A stretch of 64,000 nt of DNA. Origin: Massilia sp. Root133 (GTDB lineage Bacteria > Pseudomonadota > Gammaproteobacteria > Burkholderiales > Burkholderiaceae_D). The DNA is taken from NCBI RefSeq assembly GCF_001426525.1, contig NZ_LMEW01000004.1:126191-190190 (forward strand). Reading direction: 5' to 3'. This document shows positions 8,340-16,976 of the stretch, piece by piece; the stretch's first letter is position 1; each line of letters opens with the position of its first letter. The position numbers were made by a program, and so were the translations under genes. The notes under the pieces were generated by a model, which had not been told where the DNA came from, ran no database searches, and was given only the letters and a program-made list of their open reading frames with translations.

Positions 8340-8420
8340 ACCCGGATTTACTTATCCTCGTTCAAGGCGCCGCGGGCGGCGCGTGACTAAGCTTCCTGCG
8401 TTACCGTTCACCCGCCCGCC

Positions 8421-9431
8421 ATGACCTCTCCCTCCCTCGAACTCGTTTGTCCCGCCGGCAGCCTGCCGGCCCTCAAGGCCGCCATCGACCATGGCGCCGA
8501 CTGCGTCTACCTCGGCTTTCGCGACGCGACCAACGCGCGCAACTTCGCCGGCCTGAACTTCTCCGAAGACGCCATCGCCGAAGGCATCCGCTATGCCCAC
8601 GACCGCAACCGCAAGGTGTTCCTTGCCCTGAATACCTATCCGCAGCCGGGCGGCGACGGTCCCTGGCGGCGCGCGCTCGACCGCGCCGCCACGCATGGCA
8701 TCGATGCCGTGATCCTCGCCGACCCGGGCCTGATGGAATACGCGGCGCGCGTGCATCCCCAGTTGCGGCTGCACCTGTCCGTGCAGGGCTCGGCGACGAA
8801 CATCGACGCCATTGCCTTCTATCACCGCCACTTCGGCATCGCGCGCGCCGTGCTGCCGCGCGTGCTGTCGCTGGCCCAGGCGGAAAAAGTCATCGAGCAT
8901 TCGCCCGTCGAGATCGAAGTGTTCGGCTTCGGCAGCCTGTGCGTGATGGCCGAGGGCCGCTGCCAGCTGTCGTCGTACGCCACCGGGGAATCGCCCAACA
9001 CGCACGGCGTGTGCTCGCCCGCGAAGGCCGTGCGCTGGACGCGGACGCCGCGCGCGCTGGATGCGCGCCTGTACGACGTCCTCATCGACCGCTACGGCGA
9101 CGGCGAGCAGGCCGGCTACCCCACGCTGTGCAAGGGCCGCTTCGACGTGGACGGCGAGACGTATTACGCGATCGAGGAGCCGGCAAGCCTGAACACGCTC
9201 GAGATCCTGCCGAAGCTCGCGGCGGTGGGCGCGCGCGCCGTCAAGATCGAAGGCCGCCAGCGCAGCCCCGCGTACGTGGCCCAGGTCACGAAGGTGTGGC
9301 GCGCCGCGATCGACGCCTGCCTCGCGGAACACGGCCGCTACACGGTCCGGCGCGAGTGGATGACGAGCCTGGACAACGTCGCCGAAGGCAGCCAGCACAC
9401 GCTGGGTGCCTACCACCGCCCCTGGAAATGA
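8421..9431 (+). CDS. ubiU: O2-independent ubiquinone biosynthesis protein UbiU (peptidase U32 family)
   Basis: A 336-residue member of the U32 family. With UbiV and UbiT it carries out ubiquinone ring hydroxylation without oxygen, probably using prephenate as the hydroxyl donor as in E. coli. The family start ELVCPAGSLPALKAAIDHGADCVYLG is clear. Cysteines suited to bind one 4Fe-4S cluster occur in FGSLCVMAEGRCQLSSY, GVCSPAK and TLCKGRF. It is the first gene of a tight run: ubiV follows after 20 bases, ubiT overlaps ubiV, then a DGC-domain gene. The gene set fits a cell that keeps ubiquinone for nitrate respiration in anoxia. No strong ribosome site is seen before the ATG. Confidence 0.93.
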   Translation: MTSPSLELVCPAGSLPALKAAIDHGADCVYLGFRDATNARNFAGLNFSEDAIAEGIRYAHDRNRKVFLALNTYPQPGGDGPWRRALDRAATHGIDAVILADPGLMEYAARVHPQLRLHLSVQGSATNIDAIAFYHRHFGIARAVLPRVLSLAQAEKVIEHSPVEIEVFGFGSLCVMAEGRCQLSSYATGESPNTHGVCSPAKAVRWTRTPRALDARLYDVLIDRYGDGEQAGYPTLCKGRFDVDGETYYAIEEPASLNTLEILPKLAAVGARAVKIEGRQRSPAYVAQVTKVWRAAIDACLAEHGRYTVRREWMTSLDNVAEGSQHTLGAYHRPWK

Positions 9432-9451
9432 CCCCGTACCGAAAGACCATC

Positions 9452-10339
9452 ATGAAGATTGCCCTCGGGCCCCTGCAATACTACTGGCCGCGCGATACCG
9501 TGTTCGCGTTCTACGATGCGCTCGCGGAGACACCCGTCGACATCGTCTACCTCGGAGAAACCGTCTGCTCGCGCCGGCACGAGCTGCGTCCTTCCGACTG
9601 GCTCACGCTGGCCGACCGCCTCGCCGGCGCCGGCAAGGAAGTCGTGCTGTCGACCCAGGTACTGATCGAATCGCCATCCGACCTGAGTACCCTGCGCCGC
9701 GTCGCCGGCAACGGCCGCTTCCTCGTCGAGGCCAACGACATGGGCGCCGTGCACTGCGTCGACGGCCGCCCGTTCGTCGCCGGCCCCCACCTGAACGTGT
9801 ACAACCCGGCCACGCTGGCCGTGCTCGCCCGCGCCGGCGCCGTGCGCTGGGTCGCGCCGCTGGAGATGCCGTCGACCAGCCTCGCGGCCATGCAGGCCGC
9901 CCTGCCGGCCGGCGTGGAGACCGAGGTGTTCGCCTACGGCCGCATGCCGCTCGCGTTTTCCGCCCGCTGCTTCACGGCGCGCCACCGCAACCTGCCCAAG
10001 GACGATTGCCGCTTCAGCTGCCTGGACCATCCGGACGGCCTCGTGCTGAACACGCAGGAAGGCAAGCCGTTCCTCGTCCTGAACGGCATCCAGACGCAGT
10101 CGGCGAAGGTGTACAACCTCGTCGACGCGCTGCCCGCCATGCGCGCGCTGGGCGTGGGCGCCGTCCGATTGAGCCCGCAGTCGGCCCACATGGCGGACAT
10201 CGTCGCCAGCGTGCACGGCGTGCTGACGGGCGCCCTGACCGGGGCCGCGGCGCGCGCGCAGATGGGCGCGTGGATGCCGGGGGCCGCCTGCAACGGCTTC
10301 TGGCACGGCCGTCCCGGCCTCGAGGAGGTGGCCGCATGA
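9452..10339 (+). CDS. ubiV: O2-independent ubiquinone biosynthesis protein UbiV (peptidase U32 family)
   Basis: A 295-residue partner of UbiU; the two form a heterodimer, each half carrying a 4Fe-4S cluster. It begins MKIALGPLQYYWPRDT, which aligns with the start of E. coli UbiV, so this ATG is preferred to an in-frame ATG at 9428 that overlaps the ubiU stop. Cluster ligand candidates are the Cys in GETVCSRRHE, and those in SARCFTARHRNLPKDDC and FSCLDH. It acts in the cytoplasm on the ubiquinone precursor held by UbiT. The 3' end overlaps the ubiT start by four bases (ATGA). Confidence 0.92.
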   Translation: MKIALGPLQYYWPRDTVFAFYDALAETPVDIVYLGETVCSRRHELRPSDWLTLADRLAGAGKEVVLSTQVLIESPSDLSTLRRVAGNGRFLVEANDMGAVHCVDGRPFVAGPHLNVYNPATLAVLARAGAVRWVAPLEMPSTSLAAMQAALPAGVETEVFAYGRMPLAFSARCFTARHRNLPKDDCRFSCLDHPDGLVLNTQEGKPFLVLNGIQTQSAKVYNLVDALPAMRALGVGAVRLSPQSAHMADIVASVHGVLTGALTGAAARAQMGAWMPGAACNGFWHGRPGLEEVAA

Positions 10340-10737
10340 ACGCGTCCCCCTACCGCCTGCCGGCGCCCGTCCGCCACGTCCTGTCCCGGTTGCCCGGCCG
10401 GCCCGGCGCGTGGCTGTTCGCGGCGGGCCTGAACGCGGGCCTGAAACCGCACCTGGACGACGACTCGCGCGCGCAGCTGCTGCGCAAGCGGCTGCGCCTG
10501 GCCGTGCTGGACGCGGGCGTCACTTTCGACGTCGCGTGGAACGGGCGCTCGTTCGCGGCCGTGACGTCGAAAACTGCACCGGACGTCGTCATCGGCGCGA
10601 CCCTGTACGACCTGGGCCTGCTCGCCACGCGCCGCGAAGATCCCGACACGCTGTTCTTCAGCCGCCGCCTCGTGATGGAAGGCGACACGGAGCTGGGTCT
10701 GCTCATCAAGAATACGCTGGACGCCATCGACCGTTGA
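10336..10737 (+). CDS. ubiT: UbiT, SCP2 lipid-carrier protein for anaerobic ubiquinone synthesis
   Basis: A 133-residue SCP2 (sterol carrier) domain protein. UbiT is the accessory factor that binds isoprenoid ubiquinone intermediates in the oxygen-independent pathway, replacing UbiJ. The fold-typical AVLDAGVTFDVAWNGRSFA and the C-terminal RRLVMEGDTELGLLIKN are visible. It overlaps ubiV by the ATGA junction. In E. coli ubiT is encoded next to but divergent from ubiUV; here the three form one operon, which supports the assignment. Confidence 0.88.
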   Translation: MNASPYRLPAPVRHVLSRLPGRPGAWLFAAGLNAGLKPHLDDDSRAQLLRKRLRLAVLDAGVTFDVAWNGRSFAAVTSKTAPDVVIGATLYDLGLLATRREDPDTLFFSRRLVMEGDTELGLLIKNTLDAIDR

Positions 10738-10749
10738 CAGGAGAACCTC

Positions 10750-11148
10750 ATGGGCCGTGATCGCACCGTTTTCCCCCTCGTCTATTCCTGCTCCGGCTGT
10801 TCCAGCGCGGCGCAGATGGCCAACCACATCGCCCTGGAGCTCGACCGGGAGGAAGTCGCCGAAATGTCCTGCATCGCCGGCGTGGGCGGCGACGTGCCGT
10901 CGCTCGTCAAGCTGGCGAAATCTGGGCGGCCCGTCGTCGCGATCGACGGCTGTCCGCTCGAATGCGCGCGCCACTGCCTCGCGCGCCACGGCGTGACGCC
11001 CGACCTGCATTTCCAGCTGGCCGAACACGGCGTGCGCAAGCGCTACCACATGCAGTTCGACCCGGCCGAAGCGGCCGCCGTCGCGCGCGAGGTGGCGGAC
11101 GACGTGGCCCTGCTGGCGGCGGAACGCCGAATGCTTCAACCAGTTTAA
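10750..11148 (+). CDS. DGC-domain putative zinc-binding protein
   Basis: A 132-residue protein of the DGC family (Pfam DGC). The name-giving motif appears as [18 protein letters not shown], and the N-terminus has [14 protein letters not shown]. The many paired cysteines (residues about 14, 17, 41, 73, 77 and 81) are suited to bind Zn or an Fe-S cluster; metal binding is inferred. Family function is unknown. The gene follows ubiT by 12 bases with AGGAGAA as ribosome site, making it the fourth member of the ubiUVT operon, and precedes the class II ribonucleotide reductase. Such genes are often found in nitrate-respiring betaproteobacteria. Confidence 0.85.
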   Translation: MGRDRTVFPLVYSCSGCSSAAQMANHIALELDREEVAEMSCIAGVGGDVPSLVKLAKSGRPVVAIDGCPLECARHCLARHGVTPDLHFQLAEHGVRKRYHMQFDPAEAAAVAREVADDVALLAAERRMLQPV

Positions 11149-11163
11149 GGCGGGGCCGGCGGG

Positions 11164-11198
11164 CCTCGGGGATAGTGGACGCCTGACTATCACCGAGG
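11164..11198 (+). promoter_or_regulatory. Hairpin covering the ribosome site of the class II reductase
   Basis: CCTCGG-G-GATAGT, a 9-base loop, then ACTATC-A-CCGAGG: two perfect 6-bp arms joined by one mismatch. The 3' arm holds the GAGG that serves the ATG at 11204. Formed in RNA, it would hide the ribosome site; as DNA, it is also a palindromic operator candidate. The gap is too short for a cobalamin riboswitch, which a B12 enzyme might otherwise be expected to have. Confidence 0.5.
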
Positions 11199-11203
11199 AT
11201 GAC

Positions 11204-13654
11204 ATGAACGCCAACGAATCCCTCTTTGCCGCATCCATGCCGACGCAGGACGTGTCGGCCGACGTACTGCAGGAAAAATACGCGAAGGGCGACGAGACGA
11301 CCGTCGCGCAAGTGCGCGCCCGCGTGGCGCGCGCGCTGGCCGCGCACGAACCCGAGCCGCTGCGCCTGGAGATGGAGCAGCGCTTCCTGTGGGCGCAGGA
11401 CCACGGCTTCGTGCCCGCCGGCCGCATCAACTCGGCGGCCGGCGTCGGCCTGAAGGCCACCCTGATGAACTGCTTCGTGCAGCCCGTCGGCGACGCGATC
11501 AGCGGCCGCGACGGCGCCATTCCCGGCATCTACGGCGCCGTGGCCGAAGCCGCGGAAACCATGCGCCGCGGCGGCGGCGTCGGCTACGATTTTTCCGCGA
11601 TCCGCCCCGCCGGCAGCCTCGTGAAAGGCACGCGGTCGCGCGCGTCCGGCCCCGTGTCGTACATGGCCGTGTTCGACGCGTCGTGCCGCACGGTCGAATC
11701 GGCCGGGGCGCGCCGCGGCGCCCAGATGGGCGTCCTTCGGATCGACCATCCCGACATCGAGGCTTTCGTCGCCGCCAAGGACGGCGGCGCGTTCAGCAAT
11801 TTCAACCTCTCCGTCGGCGTCACGGACGCGTTCATGCGCGCCGTGCTGGACGACGATCCCGTCGAGCTGACCCACGCGGCCGAGCCGGGGCCGGACGACC
11901 AGGCCAACGGCGCGTACCTGCGCCCGGACGGCAGCTGGGTGTACCGCACGGTGCGGGCGCGCGACCTGTGGGACAAGGTGATCCGGTCGACCTACGACCA
12001 CGCGGAGCCGGGCGTGCTGTTCCTGGACCGCATCAACGGCGAAAACAACCTGTACTACGCCGAGACGCTGGCGGCCACGAACCCGTGCGGCGAGCAGCCG
12101 CTGCCGCCGTACGGCTGCTGCGACCTGGGCTCGCTCGACCTCACGAAGTTCGTGCGCCGGCCGTTCACGCCGGAGGCGCGCTTCGACCTCGACACGTTCC
12201 GCGAAGTGACGGCCGTCGGCGTGCGCATGCTCGACCTCGCGCTCGACGCCACCGAATGGCCATTGCCCCAGCAGGCGGCGGAAGGCCGCGACAAGCGCCG
12301 CATCGGCATCGGTTTCCTGGGCCTGGGCAGCGCGCTCGTCATGCTGGGCCTGCGCTACGACGCCGACGAGGGCCGCGCGTTCGCCGCCGACGTCACGCGC
12401 GCCCTGCGCGACGCCGCGTACGAAGCATCGGTGGCGCTGGCGCGCGAAAAAGGCGCGTTCCCGCTGTTCGACGCCGAGCGCTACCTGGACGGCGCATTCG
12501 CGCGGCGCCTGCCGGACGAGCTGCGCGAAGCGATCGCCCGCCACGGCATCCGCAATTCGCACCTGATGTCGATCGCACCCACGGGCACCATCGCGCTCGC
12601 GTTCGCGGACAACGCCTCGAACGGCATCGAGCCCGCTTTTTCGTGGGTCTACCAGCGCAAGAAGCGCATGCCGGACGACAGTACGCGCATCTACGAGGTG
12701 GCCGACCACGCGTGGCGCCTGTACCGCCACCTCGGCCACGACGTCTCCGCACTGCCGGCGCAGTTCGTGACGGCGCTGGAGATGTCCGCGCAGGACCACC
12801 TCGGCATGATGGCGGCCGTGCAGCCGTACGTGGACGGCGCGATCTCGAAGACGGTCAACGTGCCGGCCGACTACCCGTTCGACGACTTCAAGGATTTATA
12901 TACGGAGGCGTGGCGCGCCGGCCTGAAAGGCCTGGCCACCTACCGGCCCAACGCCGTCACGGGCAGTGTGTTGAGTGTCGCGCCGCCGCCCGCGGCCGAA
13001 GCACCGGGCGATGTGGATCCGCTGCGCCGCCGCTTCGAAAGCCGTCCGGCGGGCGAACTGGAATCGGTCACCTCGAAGGTCGAATACACGACCCAGGAAG
13101 GCAAGAAGACGGTGTATCTGACCATCAGCTTCATGCGCGTGGAAGGACGGCTGAACGGACGCGACCTCGCCATCGAGCGCCCGTTCGAGTTCTTCATGCC
13201 CGCCAACCAGCGCAGCGACGGCCACCAGTGGATCACCTCCACGATGCGCCTGCTGTCGCTGGCCGCGCGCGCCGGCAGTTCCATCGCCAAGGCCCTCGCC
13301 GACATGCGCGCGGTCGTGTGGGAGAAGGGACCGGTGCGCTGCGGCCACCTGACGCGGGCGGACGGCGTGCAGGTACCGATGTACCACGATTCGGAAGTGG
13401 CGGCGATCGCCTTCATGCTGCAGCGGATCCTGATCCGGCGCGGCTTCCTCGATGCCTACGGCAACCAGGTGTCCGCCGACGTGCTGGACCGCCTGCTGGC
13501 ACGGCGCGGCACGCCGGACGAGGTGCCGGCACCGGGCATCGCGGCAGTCGAAGAGACGGGCGCCAAGTGCCCGGAATGCGGCGCGCGGGCGTTGCGCAAG
13601 GTCGACGGCTGCACGCGCTGCACGTCGTGCCACTACCTGGGCGGCTGTGCCTGA
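11204..13654 (+). CDS. nrdJ: Adenosylcobalamin-dependent (class II) ribonucleoside-diphosphate reductase
   Basis: An 816-residue enzyme that makes deoxyribonucleotides with a B12-generated thiyl radical, needing neither oxygen nor a second subunit. The catalytic loop is [14 protein letters not shown] with the radical cysteine at about residue 295; the partner cysteine is in [10 protein letters not shown]. The [11 protein letters not shown] and [20 protein letters not shown] segments are class II landmarks. The C-terminus ends in a Zn-ribbon-like tail, [21 protein letters not shown], typical of the long bacterial form. The enzyme fits growth without oxygen, matching the ubiUVT operon just upstream. 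No cobalamin riboswitch is seen; a hairpin overlies the ribosome site. Confidence 0.95.
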   Translation: MNANESLFAASMPTQDVSADVLQEKYAKGDETTVAQVRARVARALAAHEPEPLRLEMEQRFLWAQDHGFVPAGRINSAAGVGLKATLMNCFVQPVGDAISGRDGAIPGIYGAVAEAAETMRRGGGVGYDFSAIRPAGSLVKGTRSRASGPVSYMAVFDASCRTVESAGARRGAQMGVLRIDHPDIEAFVAAKDGGAFSNFNLSVGVTDAFMRAVLDDDPVELTHAAEPGPDDQANGAYLRPDGSWVYRTVRARDLWDKVIRSTYDHAEPGVLFLDRINGENNLYYAETLAATNPCGEQPLPPYGCCDLGSLDLTKFVRRPFTPEARFDLDTFREVTAVGVRMLDLALDATEWPLPQQAAEGRDKRRIGIGFLGLGSALVMLGLRYDADEGRAFAADVTRALRDAAYEASVALAREKGAFPLFDAERYLDGAFARRLPDELREAIARHGIRNSHLMSIAPTGTIALAFADNASNGIEPAFSWVYQRKKRMPDDSTRIYEVADHAWRLYRHLGHDVSALPAQFVTALEMSAQDHLGMMAAVQPYVDGAISKTVNVPADYPFDDFKDLYTEAWRAGLKGLATYRPNAVTGSVLSVAPPPAAEAPGDVDPLRRRFESRPAGELESVTSKVEYTTQEGKKTVYLTISFMRVEGRLNGRDLAIERPFEFFMPANQRSDGHQWITSTMRLLSLAARAGSSIAKALADMRAVVWEKGPVRCGHLTRADGVQVPMYHDSEVAAIAFMLQRILIRRGFLDAYGNQVSADVLDRLLARRGTPDEVPAPGIAAVEETGAKCPECGARALRKVDGCTRCTSCHYLGGCA

Positions 13655-13685
13655 TTCGTAAAACCTGAAACCGGTTCAAGGACAG

Positions 13686-13701
13686 GGGCGGCGCGCCGCC
13701 C
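13686..13701. repeat. GC-rich perfect palindrome after the reductase gene
   Basis: GGGCGGCGCGCCGCCC is a 16-bp perfect palindrome in the 89-bp gap after nrdJ. It could fold in RNA but has no loop or T-run, so it is not a normal rho-independent terminator. Confidence 0.4.
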
Positions 13702-13743
13702 TACCCTGACGGTGTACCAACGACCCAACGCAAAAGGAGCACC

Positions 13744-13992
13744 ATGCAACACGATTTCCAGTTCTCGGCCCCTCTCGCCTTCGCCGACATCGAACGCCTC
13801 ACGAGCGCCCTGTGCACGCTGCCCGGCGTGCGCGGCATCGACCTCGAACCGGGCGGCCGCGAGATGCACGTGGAGTTCGACGAGGACGCCACGTCGACGC
13901 AGGACATCACCGCGGCGCTGCTGGGCGCCGGCTACGGCGAAGCGCGCAAGGAAAAGAGCGGCGGCTGCTGCGGCGGGTGCTGCGGTGGTTGA
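13744..13992 (+). CDS. Small HMA-like protein with Cys-rich CCGGCCGG tail
   Basis: An 82-residue protein preceded by AAAGGAGCACC. Residues 1-65 have the pattern of a small beta-alpha-beta heavy-metal-associated fold (LAFADIERLTSALCTLPGVRGIDLE... then DITAALLGAGYG), but the usual M-x-C-x-x-C metal loop is missing. Instead the C-terminus is GGCCGGCCGG, four cysteines in two pairs, which could bind metal. It overlaps the next small membrane protein gene by eight bases. A metal-handling role is inferred from cysteine content only. Confidence 0.7.
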   Translation: MQHDFQFSAPLAFADIERLTSALCTLPGVRGIDLEPGGREMHVEFDEDATSTQDITAALLGAGYGEARKEKSGGCCGGCCGG

Positions 13993-14197
13993 GAGCCTGT
14001 CGGCCGGCGTGCGCCGCCACGCCTGGCTCGCCACCGCGATGACGGCGCCGATGATGCTGATGCCCGCCGTGCTGGCGTGGCAGGAGTGGGCGGCCGGCGA
14101 TCGGATCGCCACGTGGGCCGGCGCCGGCGTCGCGGCGCTGGCGATGGCCGGCACGGTGGCCGGTATCGATGCGCTGATGCGGCATGACGATCATTAG
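13985..14197 (+). CDS. Tiny two-helix membrane protein
   Basis: A 70-residue frame starting with GTG inside the end of the Cys-tail gene. It has two hydrophobic stretches, about residues 14-35 (LATAMTAPMMLMPAVLAW) and 44-63 (AGAGVAALAMAGTVAGI), likely a membrane hairpin. The overlap suggests translational coupling to the upstream small gene. The start codon is a best guess and there is no recognisable family; the frame has coding-like third-position GC. Confidence 0.5.
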   Translation: MVESLSAGVRRHAWLATAMTAPMMLMPAVLAWQEWAAGDRIATWAGAGVAALAMAGTVAGIDALMRHDDH

Positions 14198-14331
14198 GAG
14201 CGCCTGACAACCCCCTGCAATTGCCATTGAAGCAACAACCGCGTACACTGAGCCGGTCCAACCGTTGCCTTACCCCGACAGAGTCCAAATGATAATATCC
14301 AGCAAGACACCATAAGCCGCCAACACATCCA

Positions 14332-15903
14332 ATGACATCCAGCGCTTCCACAGCAAGTTTCGAGAACTTCGGCCAGCAGGGTGCCGCGCAGCACAGTGAA
14401 CTGCTGGACTACATCTCAAATGACGTCACGTTTCCCACCGCATATCTGAAGGCAGTGGCTGCGATTGCCAGCTCCGACGGCGTGCTCAACGTTGCAGATT
14501 TCAATGCCTTGGACGATGTCGTGACACTGCTGAACGATTCGGCCCTGGCACAGGTTGTGTTGCTGGAATACATTGAACATCCACTGCCTTGGAAAGCCGC
14601 CTTCCTCGAGCTCGAGAAGGCGTCCGAAAGCATCGGGCAAGCGACCGCCTCGACCGCCTTCGAGGCCGCCCGCGCGCTCCTGTTGCTGCAAGGGACGCGC
14701 GGTAGGGAGCTGGCAAAAAGTTTCGCTGGCGCCTTGCGTTATCAACTTCCGCCGAACGACCTTGATAGTTTCCCGACGGATGATCAAACAATCTGGAACA
14801 AAGTGAGCATCGGTTCGGTACGCCTGCTCAAGGGCCGCAAATACGCCGATTTGGCGGACTTATGCATGCGCGCCACCGGTGACGTCGCGCTCGCGGGCGC
14901 CGTACTCGAGTTCGAACAGGGCACCCTCGATAAAGCCGAACTGGCCCAGCGTATGACGGCAGCGTGCGCGCGTGCAACCCACGAGATCAGCGCGTTTAAC
15001 CAGCGCATCGCGGACATCGAAGCGACCGGCGAAATGTCCACAGCCTTCCTCGAATCGGCGCACGCGCTGCAAAAGCAGGTGCGCCAGCGTCTGGCGATCT
15101 CTGATGCGCGGATCGCGTTTGAACGTGAGACGTTTGACGAGGACATCGAGGAATATATTCACGACGCCGGTAACGCATTCGAGCGTGAAGTCGCCGGACG
15201 CCTTGGCACGGACCAGTGGAAACGCAAGATAGTGTGGGAAAGCATTGCCAGGTCCACGTTTGGTAAAGAGCTGGAGAGAAGAATCAACCGGATCATCTCC
15301 CGGCGCGAAGAGTCGCTCCGGCTAATCCACGAAGACCTGCGGCTCTTCCAGGAAGAGATGGCACTGTCCCGCAGCACGCTGCTGAGACGGCTGCATCACA
15401 CCCAGTTTGCAGGTTCGGCTCCCGCACTGCGCTGGAGCACGCGTTTCAAGAATGGCGCCGAGAGCGCCGCCGGGGCGACCTTGAGGGTCGGCGGCTGGAC
15501 TGCCTTGGGGACGGGTGCGGCGGTGTATTTTCTGGGCGCCTCCGCGGTCATCCCACTGGTGGCGCCAGTTGCGCCTTTCGTCGGCGGCGCGGTCCTCGTT
15601 GCCGGTGTCATCAAGTGGTTGATGAACCCGGAGGAACGGAAGAACGGCGAAATTGGCCACCAGCGCGAAAAGTTCGAGACTGTGTTCCGCGCGCAGCTCG
15701 ATACCGCGCGCCAGGAACTGACCAGGCAGCTCGACGCGACCTCGCAGCAATTTCACGAAGCGGCCGAACGGCTGGTGCGGCCACTCATTCTTGAGGCGCA
15801 AGCGGCGGAACGGCTGGCCGTCCTTCATCTCAGAATTGCGCGCAAGCTGAACGAGCATTCGCAAAAGGCGGTGGCAGAGATGCTGGCGGCGTTGCCCAGC
15901 TGA
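14332..15903 (+). CDS. Unknown 523-residue protein with TerB-like N-terminus and membrane hairpin
   Basis: I do not recognise a named family for the whole protein. The N-terminus (residues about 30-75, AVAAIASSDGVLNVADFNAL) resembles the acidic metal-binding helix pair of TerB-like domains. Residues about 215-355 are long, charged helices likely to form coiled coil. Around residues 375-425 lies a Gly/Ala-rich hydrophobic double segment (GWTALGTGAAVYFLGASA, then PLVAPVAPFVGGAVLVAG) that looks like a membrane-inserting hairpin, followed by another long helical region. This arrangement recalls membrane-remodelling proteins, but no GTP-binding motif is present. Base composition is a little lower in GC than the neighbours. 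The ATG has no strong ribosome site. It stands alone. Confidence 0.8.
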   Translation: MTSSASTASFENFGQQGAAQHSELLDYISNDVTFPTAYLKAVAAIASSDGVLNVADFNALDDVVTLLNDSALAQVVLLEYIEHPLPWKAAFLELEKASESIGQATASTAFEAARALLLLQGTRGRELAKSFAGALRYQLPPNDLDSFPTDDQTIWNKVSIGSVRLLKGRKYADLADLCMRATGDVALAGAVLEFEQGTLDKAELAQRMTAACARATHEISAFNQRIADIEATGEMSTAFLESAHALQKQVRQRLAISDARIAFERETFDEDIEEYIHDAGNAFEREVAGRLGTDQWKRKIVWESIARSTFGKELERRINRIISRREESLRLIHEDLRLFQEEMALSRSTLLRRLHHTQFAGSAPALRWSTRFKNGAESAAGATLRVGGWTALGTGAAVYFLGASAVIPLVAPVAPFVGGAVLVAGVIKWLMNPEERKNGEIGHQREKFETVFRAQLDTARQELTRQLDATSQQFHEAAERLVRPLILEAQAAERLAVLHLRIARKLNEHSQKAVAEMLAALPS

Positions 15904-16142
15904 GATAATGGCCTTCGCGGGAGCCAACCTCGCCCACACAGGAAAGTAACGGCAGAATGGAAATTTCTGGAGCACACCTCAAGACGATGCGCGACCGTGA
16001 TCGCCACCTTTCCTGAAGAGTCGTTCGAATTCCCTGGAAGGCTTGAGAAGCTGCGCTTTCTACGCGCAGTGCACATCAACGCAACCGCCATCGTTGCGCT
16101 GCTGCGACGTAAGCAATCTCTCCACTGTTAACACGCAAGCCC

Positions 16143-16976
16143 ATGAATCGTTCAGTAACGAGTTTGCCATTCTATAAAGTCGACGCATTCACCAGCCAGC
16201 TTTTTGGGGGAAACCCGGCCGCTGTGATCTTGATGGAGACGTTTGCGGACGATGGACTCCTACGTCAAATTGCTGCCGAAAACAATGTTCCGGAAACTGC
16301 CTTTCTGGTACCGGACGGTGACAATTACCGCCTGCGCTGGTTCACGCCCACGGTTGAAGTGCCGCTGTGTGGCCATGCAACGCTTGCAAGCGCTGCCGTC
16401 GTCATGGAGCGGCTGCAGCCAGGGCGCACGACGGTGACGTTCGATTCGGCGAGTGGCCCCTTGACCGTCAGGCGCATGGACGACCGGTACGTGATGAATT
16501 TTCCGGTACGCGTGCCGCGATCGATACCACTTCCAGAGAGGCTGACCGAAGCACTGGGAATCGAGCCAGTGGAGACGCTGGACGACGGTTTTAATTACAT
16601 CGCAGTACTGCAGGATATGGAGGCGGTCCGTGGCCTGGCACCAGACATTGCCGCGATCGCGCGGCTCGACCGCCCCGGCGTCGTCGTCACCGCTCGGGGA
16701 GACCAGCGATGGGATTGTGTGAGCCGCTATTTTGCGCCCGCTAAAGGAATACCTGAAGATCCGGTGACCGGCGGCGCTCACTGCGGACTCGCGCCGTATT
16801 GGAGTGCACGCCTGGGAAAGACCGAACTCCGCGCATTCCAGGCTTCGCGTCGTGGTGGCGAACTGACGTGCCGGCTCGTCGGCGACCGTGTCGAGTTGGA
16901 AGGCGCTTGCGTGTTTTATCTGGAAGGTAAGGTTGCCGTTCCCGTTGATCAAAGCGCCGAACGTGGCTACCGTTAG
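16143..16976 (+). CDS. PhzF-family isomerase
   Basis: A 277-residue member of the PhzF/diaminopimelate-epimerase-like fold. The N-terminal [19 protein letters not shown] and NNVPETAFL, which holds the catalytic Glu, are family signatures, as is the second-half motif [16 protein letters not shown]. The substrate is unknown: no phenazine biosynthesis genes are nearby, and most PhzF homologues are not phenazine enzymes. The stop codon overlaps the 3' end of the convergent chemoreceptor gene by four bases. The 239 bases before it contain no convincing gene. Confidence 0.9.
   Translation: MNRSVTSLPFYKVDAFTSQLFGGNPAAVILMETFADDGLLRQIAAENNVPETAFLVPDGDNYRLRWFTPTVEVPLCGHATLASAAVVMERLQPGRTTVTFDSASGPLTVRRMDDRYVMNFPVRVPRSIPLPERLTEALGIEPVETLDDGFNYIAVLQDMEAVRGLAPDIAAIARLDRPGVVVTARGDQRWDCVSRYFAPAKGIPEDPVTGGAHCGLAPYWSARLGKTELRAFQASRRGGELTCRLVGDRVELEGACVFYLEGKVAVPVDQSAERGYR

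Noticed and set aside
8340..8420. FNR or NarL site before ubiU.
   Set aside because: There is a lone TACTTAT heptamer and a GC-rich inverted repeat, but no paired half sites.
11149..11203. Cobalamin riboswitch before the B12-dependent reductase.
   Set aside because: The gap is only 55 bp, too short for the fold, and no B12-box-like sequence is seen.
13686..13701. Terminator after nrdJ.
   Set aside because: The palindrome has no loop and no T-run, so it is listed only as a repeat.
15904..16142. An open stretch ending at 16131 that reads VTAEWKFLEH..., possibly the end of a lost gene before phzF.
   Set aside because: No usable start codon, no family recognised and only about 60 residues; I treat the 239 bp as intergenic.
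16143..16976. Phenazine biosynthesis cluster suggested by PhzF.
   Set aside because: No other phz gene is nearby; PhzF homologues are widespread outside phenazine pathways.
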